DNA of 32,738 nucleotides, taken from Parabacteroides sp. (GTDB lineage Bacteria; Bacteroidota; Bacteroidia; Bacteroidales; Tannerellaceae). The stretch spans positions 1 through 32,738 of the forward strand of contig JAJPZM010000467.1 in assembly GCA_021204335.1 (NCBI GenBank), given 5' to 3'. The notes beneath the pieces are model-generated. The model had not been told where the DNA came from and did not search any database. It saw only the letters and a program-made list of their open reading frames with translations. Shown piece after piece: positions 28,112-32,738 of the stretch. Each line of letters opens with the position of its first letter. Position 1 is the stretch's first letter. The translations under genes were made by a program, and so were the position numbers.

Positions 28112-29070
28112 TTATATGCCGAGGCCGGATCCGTTTTCAACAACAGTCCATCCGTTGATTATGACATCGAAGTTGAGTTCTATGCCATCTCTGGCAACCA
28201 GTTCAATGTCAAATTCATGCATATAACTGAAATCTATTCTGCCTCCGACTGTATTTATAAGCATAATCAACTCCACCAGATTACGTTCGAAGACTACCGA
28301 ACCTTTCGATGCGTCATATACCCGTAATAGGGGCGAACGGCTCTCTAACAGGCGTAATATCGTAATGGAAGAGGTCAGTCTTGTTCCGTTGTTTACTTTC
28401 GTGCAAGGAGATATATAGTTAAACTTCGACTGCGAAGCTACTGAATTATCAAATCTATATCTTCCGTTATTGTCTTCTACGGAAATGAGATAATTGTCAC
28501 TGTTTGCCTTCAAGCCATCAACTGTGACATTGATTTTGTATGTGTTTTGTGTCAGATTGAGGGTGTCTCTAACAGATACTCCTCTCTTTATATTAACTAT
28601 CCCGTCTTTATGCGTTGCATAAAATAAAGGGGACAAGTTCGATTTTATGGTGTCGTTTTGAATGCTTTGCAGGTGTAGCTGGACATCGCTCAGCAGTGTT
28701 TGTCCAGGAACCAATGTTTCCGATAAATCATACAGTTCACTGTCTAATCCTCCCCATGCGACGAACCGGTAAGAACCCGATTCAAGTCCCGGAACGGTGA
28801 TGTAGTAATCTTTGCTCATTTTAGGGGCGGGATCGACATGTTCTGATAAAAATTGCCATCAGCACTAAAGACATACAGATTTATCTGGCTTACGTCCGAC
28901 GGGTTAATACCTTCTTTAGCTGAAGCATAACTGCCTTCGACGTAATTGAAATAAACACGAATATCCGACGGAATACAGTCCGCCATATCTTCCTTGATGC
29001 AAGATTGTGTAGATAACAATAATGTTGCTGCCAACAAGGAATATGTAATGTTATATAATCGTTTCATCAT
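28112..29070 (-). CDS. FimB/Mfa2-family fimbrial anchor subunit, one frameshift
   Basis: A 319-residue outer-membrane lipoprotein when the frame is restored. The leader MMKRLYNITYSLLAATLLLS ends in the lipobox STQSC. DIRVYFNYVEGSY, INLYVFSADGNF and, after the break, YYITVPGLESGSYRFVAWGG are typical of Mfa2/FimB proteins, which anchor fimbriae to the outer membrane and limit their length. The frame breaks at an A run on the plus strand, 28848-28852; adding one T on the coding strand gives DGNFLSEHVDPAPKMSKDYY. As read, the parts are 29070-28816 and 28819-28112. It follows the major subunit gene by 157 bases that contain a strong hairpin. Confidence 0.85.
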
Positions 29071-29152
29071 CTTGTTTGTCTGTATTGTAAACTTTTTGTT
29101 CTATATGCTTGAAGGCAAATAAAGTATATTACAACGTTTTTTAAAGATTAAA

Positions 29153-29194
29153 GGAGACAAAGACAAGGCAAAACCTGCCTTTGCCTCCTTTTTT
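29153..29194. terminator. Bidirectional terminator or attenuator between major subunit and anchor genes
   Basis: On the minus strand a continuous 15-pair stem (including G-U pairs), GGAGGCAAAGGCAGG with CTTGTCTTTGTCTCC (29153-29188), closes a 6-base loop. On the plus side six Ts follow; on the minus side the downstream T run is shorter (TTTAATCTTT). For minus-strand transcripts leaving the major subunit gene, it likely stops most but not all transcription, which would lower the anchor and tip genes relative to the major subunit. Confidence 0.75.
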
Positions 29195-29227
29195 ATTTGA
29201 GCGTAAATCTAAATTGTACTACTTCGA

Positions 29228-30583
29228 TTATTTCTCAAGAACTTGAGGATCGTTAACCAGATTCCAATTTTGAACAGTTACATTAACAGTAATCTGTGTA
29301 TCTTTCGAAATAGGACGTCCCGGTTCAACCACTTCAGGATCAGGATAACCGATAGAGTTGATAGCTGTAATAGATACAGCATAGTAATCGTTACGCAATA
29401 CATCATTCGAACCACCCTTATTCAGGAATACGGTATAATAGCAGTAGCAGTCGCGGTAGGGGGTATACAATGTAGCATTAGTTAAACTACTTGCATAGTC
29501 ATTTGCTTCAGTTTGGTCAGTAAAATAGTAATGTTCGCCACCTTCGGTTGTTACCAGATAAATAAGTGCTGGTTGAGCATTAGCGGTATTCTCTGTTTCT
29601 GTCAGATTTGCTCCATCGTAAGAAGCAAACTTTTCAGGAGTAAATTTAGCTCTTACACTGGCAAATGTAGATTCACCGCGATAATGGTTTTCTGAAGTAT
29701 TTTCAGGAGCATACTTTACATTTCTCGATTCAACAGCTGTTGCTGCAGTGTTAACAGGCAGATAAGCACTGACATTGATCGGATCACTTGTTGAAGCACG
29801 GAATTCGTTTACGAAATCCTGATAGTAAGAGGGCTGATCGCCTATACCCGATGTATTTGCTGGAGTGTAGTTGGGGTCGACCACTGTACTTCCACTCAGT
29901 TTCTGCATTGGGAAAATCTTCGTATTCAACAGACCCATACAGAAATCCAGATCACCGATAGTTACTTTGGAAATGCCTGTTTTTTCCAAGTCTGCTGTTT
30001 CCTGTACGGTAACTTTGGCTGCCATACGTTTTACATTGATTTCAAATACGTTTTGAGATGCATCTTCTACCAAAGTTTTCTTTTCGATCTTTTCGTTAAA
30101 CATAGCGAAACCACCTGAAGTACCGCCTGATACTATGGCCGAATACAACAGATTCGGATTGCTCAAAACATACTCAGCATAAACGCCTCCGCTTTTGATT
30201 GCATTGACCATTCCGTCCGGTAAGTTAATACCAACGTAGATCAGTTTCTCACCAGTGCTGGCATCAACATTTGTTTGTGCATTATACACATGATTGACAT
30301 CGTCATAAACAAAATCGCTTTGACTTAATTCTTTGTGTGTCTGGTAAGCTCCGCTGGTAGAATATACAAAAACAGCAGCTCTACCCAGAACAGTTTCTGC
30401 ATCGATAGCGTTATCGTCTCCATTTGAAGCATAAGTGCTAACGGGGGCACTGAATTTGATAGTCATCGTTGTCGGTTTTCCCTGGCCTTCAACACCACCT
30501 CCTTCATCATCAGAGTCGCTACAACTTGTGAATCCGGCAGCTAATACTGCCGCCATCATAAAATACTTGAATCTTGTTTTCAT
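29228..30583 (-). CDS. Major fimbrial subunit (Mfa1 family)
   Basis: A 451-residue lipoprotein precursor (MKTRFKYFMMAAVLAAGFTSC, lipobox cysteine 21). The N-terminal domain has ETVLGRAAVFVYSTSGAYQ (about residues 63-81), where the Arg lies at the position typical of maturation cleavage in type V fimbrillins of Porphyromonas gingivalis. Then come KRMAAKVTVQET, the landmark of the fimbrillin core, and a C-terminal end NVTVQNWNLVNDPQVLEK that matches the Mfa1 C-terminal region with conserved W/NL. It polymerises on the outer surface by strand exchange after lipoprotein export. Intact frame. No clear TAnnTTTG is seen in the 69 bases upstream, so it probably depends on an operon promoter beyond 32672. 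Confidence 0.88.
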   Translation of the reverse strand: MKTRFKYFMMAAVLAAGFTSCSDSDDEGGGVEGQGKPTTMTIKFSAPVSTYASNGDDNAIDAETVLGRAAVFVYSTSGAYQTHKELSQSDFVYDDVNHVYNAQTNVDASTGEKLIYVGINLPDGMVNAIKSGGVYAEYVLSNPNLLYSAIVSGGTSGGFAMFNEKIEKKTLVEDASQNVFEINVKRMAAKVTVQETADLEKTGISKVTIGDLDFCMGLLNTKIFPMQKLSGSTVVDPNYTPANTSGIGDQPSYYQDFVNEFRASTSDPINVSAYLPVNTAATAVESRNVKYAPENTSENHYRGESTFASVRAKFTPEKFASYDGANLTETENTANAQPALIYLVTTEGGEHYYFTDQTEANDYASSLTNATLYTPYRDCYCYYTVFLNKGGSNDVLRNDYYAVSITAINSIGYPDPEVVEPGRPISKDTQITVNVTVQNWNLVNDPQVLEK

Positions 30584-30652
30584 CTTTAATTAATTAAAAA
30601 ATAGTAAATGATAATTAGTGATATATACTCGTTCTATTTAATGTTCCGGTTT

Positions 30653-32103
30653 TTATTTTTCCTGCAACTCTTTCAGATTATGGGCGGCTTCTGCCAATCC
30701 TGTGGCGGACGCTTCGGCAAACAACTGGCGGGCCCTGTCATTCTCACCACGCATCAGATATAATACACCCAAATTGTTTTTGTACTCGGGTGTATTCCTG
30801 TCTGCCCGGTCGAGGTATCGTTGGGCGCGCTCAGGGTCGTTGACCGCTAAAGCGGATGCCGCTGCATTCAGGTTGGCCACTTTGTCGTCGGGAAACAGCT
30901 GCACTGCCGTTTCAAATACTTTGGCAAAGGCATCGTCGTTTTTGTCATACGAATTGGCAACCAGGTGCATTTCTTCCAGGCTTAACTGCTGCGGGCGGGT
31001 TTTGATGATCTCCTTCGCTTCCTCGATGCTGAAACCGCGCACACTGTAATCCACGCGGCTTACCACACGACGCAATTCGGGGTACAGGTTCTTCAGCATA
31101 TACTGGTAAGGTTGTCCGCCTCCCAGCTCTCTCAGCATCCTTTTCCGCGAATCTACATTATAGATATTTTGGATAATGGAGATGATCTCGTTTCGGTCAT
31201 TCATCACCACTTTGTCGAGCAGCTTCACTAAACCGTCCCAGTCTTCTCCGCTGTGTTCTACTTGGTACATGCTCAGGGGAATATCCAGATTGGATGCCAG
31301 ATATTTCTTCAATGCCTGGGCACGTCCTTCCGACAGCCTTTCGTTGAGCTCGAAACTGCCCTCGGGAGAGGCATATCCTTTGATGCAGACGTGCGAAACT
31401 TTCACGTTCTTGTCATTTCTGATCTCGAGGATCATCGATTGTATCTTGTTCAGCTCTTTCGGATTGCTGCCGAAGTCAGGATAGATAACGGTTTGTGCGA
31501 CCGGAAAGTCGAGGAATGCCTCCCGCTGTTCGCTGCGAAGCTTCACTTCTTCCACTTCCGGCTTGATGTAGGCAGTCATTATATCGTACTCCGTATGTTC
31601 GGGCGAAACATGGCTGACCAACAGCTCGGTGGCAAGCTCCTGCGGTTGTCCGCCACAGTTGCAGAGATCTTCTTTCATGTCCAGTCGGGCATCTTTCATC
31701 CATTCTTCGAAAGGGAGAGTCATTCTGTAACGTAAAGTTTTATCTTTTTGCTTCCCGCCTTTATCACAGCGTATGTGGGATAAGGCGTGGTGCTGCTGGC
31801 CCCGTCTAAAGCCATTTCGCGTTCGTACACCTTTTGCCAGCTTCTGCCGTTCACCACGATTTCGGGCAAGCCTGTTTCATTATCGGGGGCAACCAATACC
31901 GGAGTCAGCGTCAGGTGGCGGTTCGCCTCTATTTTAATTCCGCTGAAATCGAATACCATATCCAGGATCAGGGAATCCCCCTGTTGGCGCAATTCATGCG
32001 ACAGGATTGCGATTTGCCCGTTGTATATCTTTTGTGCCATGCCCGGAATTGCCACCGATAGCAGTAGGGTTGCAATACATATTTTATAGATAAGACTTTT
32101 CAT
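30653..32103 (-). CDS. DUF3868 / OmpA-like protein of the fimbrial operon, one frameshift
   Basis: A 483-residue exported protein when restored: signal peptide MKSLIYKICIATLLLSVAIPGMAQ, then a DUF3868 domain (about 25-150; NGQIAILSHELRQQGDSL), an OmpA-like peptidoglycan-binding region (about 240-300; IKGYASPEGSFELNERLSEGRA), and C-terminal tetratricopeptide-like helices (about 400-483; LNAAASALAVNDPERAQRYL). Such proteins regularly accompany DUF3575 and Mfa1 genes in Bacteroidales fimbrial loci; a periplasmic or outer-membrane scaffold is likely. The break is at a T run on the plus strand, 31745-31749; adding one A to the coding strand gives GSKKDKTLRYRMTLPFEEW. As read, the parts are 32103-31720 and 31723-30653. 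It starts 14 bases after the DUF3575 gene. Confidence 0.83.
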
Positions 32104-32117
32104 ACTTTTACTTCCTT

Positions 32118-32672
32118 TTATTTGATGATGTAGATCAAACTGATTGCCACTTTAGTGGGTCCGAAATAATTCTTTTTGTAGCTTCCCAGGTAATCTCCGC
32201 ATTTCTCGCAGTTGTATTTCTTATAATCCAGATAAGCATAACCTACTCCCAACGAAGCTTCTATACTCCAACGAGGGTTCAGGATCCATTGATAGCCGTA
32301 GGAGAGGCCTGCGCCGATAAGGTTTCCTTCGTATCGATGATCTTCCATACCCAACATTTTGATTCCTCCCATATTAAATTCTCCGTAATGGACATGCACA
32401 CCCAGAAAATGCCCATTGAATTTGTTGCAAAGCCAATAACGCAGTTCGGGCTGAACCAGCCAATGTTTTAATTTCTTGTTTTCGGAAAATTCCCAGGGGT
32501 TGTAGTTGCCGGACAGGTCGAGGGTCAATTTAGGGGTGAGGGCCACCTCTGCACCCAAATTAATTATGGTAGTTGCATCATACAGTAAATTGGATTTTAC
32601 TGCAATTGTCTGTGCATCCACCATCGATATAAACGCGGCACTTGCAACGATAGATAAAAGAATTCGTTTCAT
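32118..32672 (-). CDS. DUF3575 family outer-membrane barrel protein, first gene of the fimbrial operon
   Basis: A 184-residue protein with a signal peptide (MKRILLSIVASAAFISMVDAQ) and an 8-stranded-barrel-like body: alternating aromatic strands such as LTLDLSGNYNPWEFSE, KHWLVQPELRYWL and RWSIEASLGVGYAYLDY, ending in a hydrophobic strand VAISLIYIIK. It belongs to DUF3575, which commonly precedes DUF3868 and Mfa1 genes. An unusual CEKCGDYLG stretch has two Cys. Role in fimbria assembly is inferred from its constant neighbourhood, not shown. The start is 21 bases from the 21-bp repeat at 32693-32713, and no TAnnTTTG promoter is visible in the remaining upstream bases. Confidence 0.85.
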   Translation of the reverse strand: MKRILLSIVASAAFISMVDAQTIAVKSNLLYDATTIINLGAEVALTPKLTLDLSGNYNPWEFSENKKLKHWLVQPELRYWLCNKFNGHFLGVHVHYGEFNMGGIKMLGMEDHRYEGNLIGAGLSYGYQWILNPRWSIEASLGVGYAYLDYKKYNCEKCGDYLGSYKKNYFGPTKVAISLIYIIK

Positions 32673-32692
32673 CTTTATTTTAATTATATTTA

Positions 32693-32713
32693 ATGATTAT
32701 CCGCATAATGTCC
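32693..32713 (-). repeat. 21-bp repeat, right copy (pairs with 31-51)
   Basis: Inverted copy of 31-51 with 20 of 21 matches, containing ATTAT-CCGC-ATAAT. It lies 20 bases upstream of the DUF3575 start codon, placing a possible recombination site at the head of the fimbrial operon. In both copies the site has the same orientation relative to the gene that follows it. Confidence 0.55.
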
Positions 32714-32738
32714 TATTATAAATTCTGGATTTGAAGTC

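Noticed and set aside
28112..29070. Two overlapping genes, a small lipoprotein and a separate 235-residue protein
   Set aside because: Adding one base to the 28848-28852 run fuses them into a complete Mfa2-type protein; the second part alone has no signal peptide.

Overview
The window reads as chromosomal DNA of a Bacteroidales gut commensal, most likely a Parabacteroides close to P. distasonis or P. merdae. The basis is Bacteroidota promoter boxes (TAnnTTTG), a class III fructose-bisphosphatase, a DUF6383 S-layer-like surface protein, T9SS-type C-terminal domains and an Mfa/Fim-type fimbrial operon. The species is an inference.

Layout. 48-761 is the 3' part of an outer-membrane beta-barrel protein gene that breaks off at a 21-bp repeat. 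849-2890 is a GH2 glycosidase. 2988-3431 is a small DUF6078 protein. 3432-4134 is a gene-poor regulatory region with a 23-bp-phased array of short palindromes, two hairpins, and a 208-bp segment bounded by 29-bp inverted repeats that carries a consensus promoter pointing AWAY from the next gene. This is an invertible promoter read in the OFF state. 4135-7133 is the S-layer-like glycoprotein it should control. 7404-8831 is an MFS/POT-type transporter, 8895-10895 is fbp, and 10907-11088 is a MITE/REPIN-like element. 11142-13204 holds a FecCD permease and its ATPase, followed by a second 23-bp-phased palindrome array of different sequence. Then come a MATE exporter, a DUF4251 protein, a GroES-like protein and an NfnA/NfnB-type oxidoreductase pair (16009-18290). 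The rest is on the minus strand: a fimbrial operon from 32672 to 19555 (DUF3575, DUF3868/OmpA, Mfa1-type major subunit, Mfa2-type anchor, two minor or tip subunits, and a roughly 1,600-residue FG-GAP protein with a T9SS sorting domain), followed by a clostripain-family (C11) protease at 19473-18365.

Quality. Seven genes have interrupted reading frames. Six frameshifts were found, and every one is repaired by adding one base to a homopolymer run. Four in-frame stops each differ by one transition from the codon expected at that site. Homopolymer undercalling in an unpolished assembly is the simplest explanation for the frameshifts, so the broken genes should not be taken as true pseudogenes without checking reads.

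Most notable signals: the two arrays of short palindromes with different sequences but exactly the same 23-bp pitch (3488-3660 and 13189-13275); the OFF-oriented invertible promoter at 3846-4053; the matching inverted 21-bp sites at both ends of the window, one truncating the beta-barrel gene and the other lying just upstream of the fimbrial operon; and an Arg-type protease family member next to a fimbrial operon whose relatives elsewhere need Arg-specific maturation.
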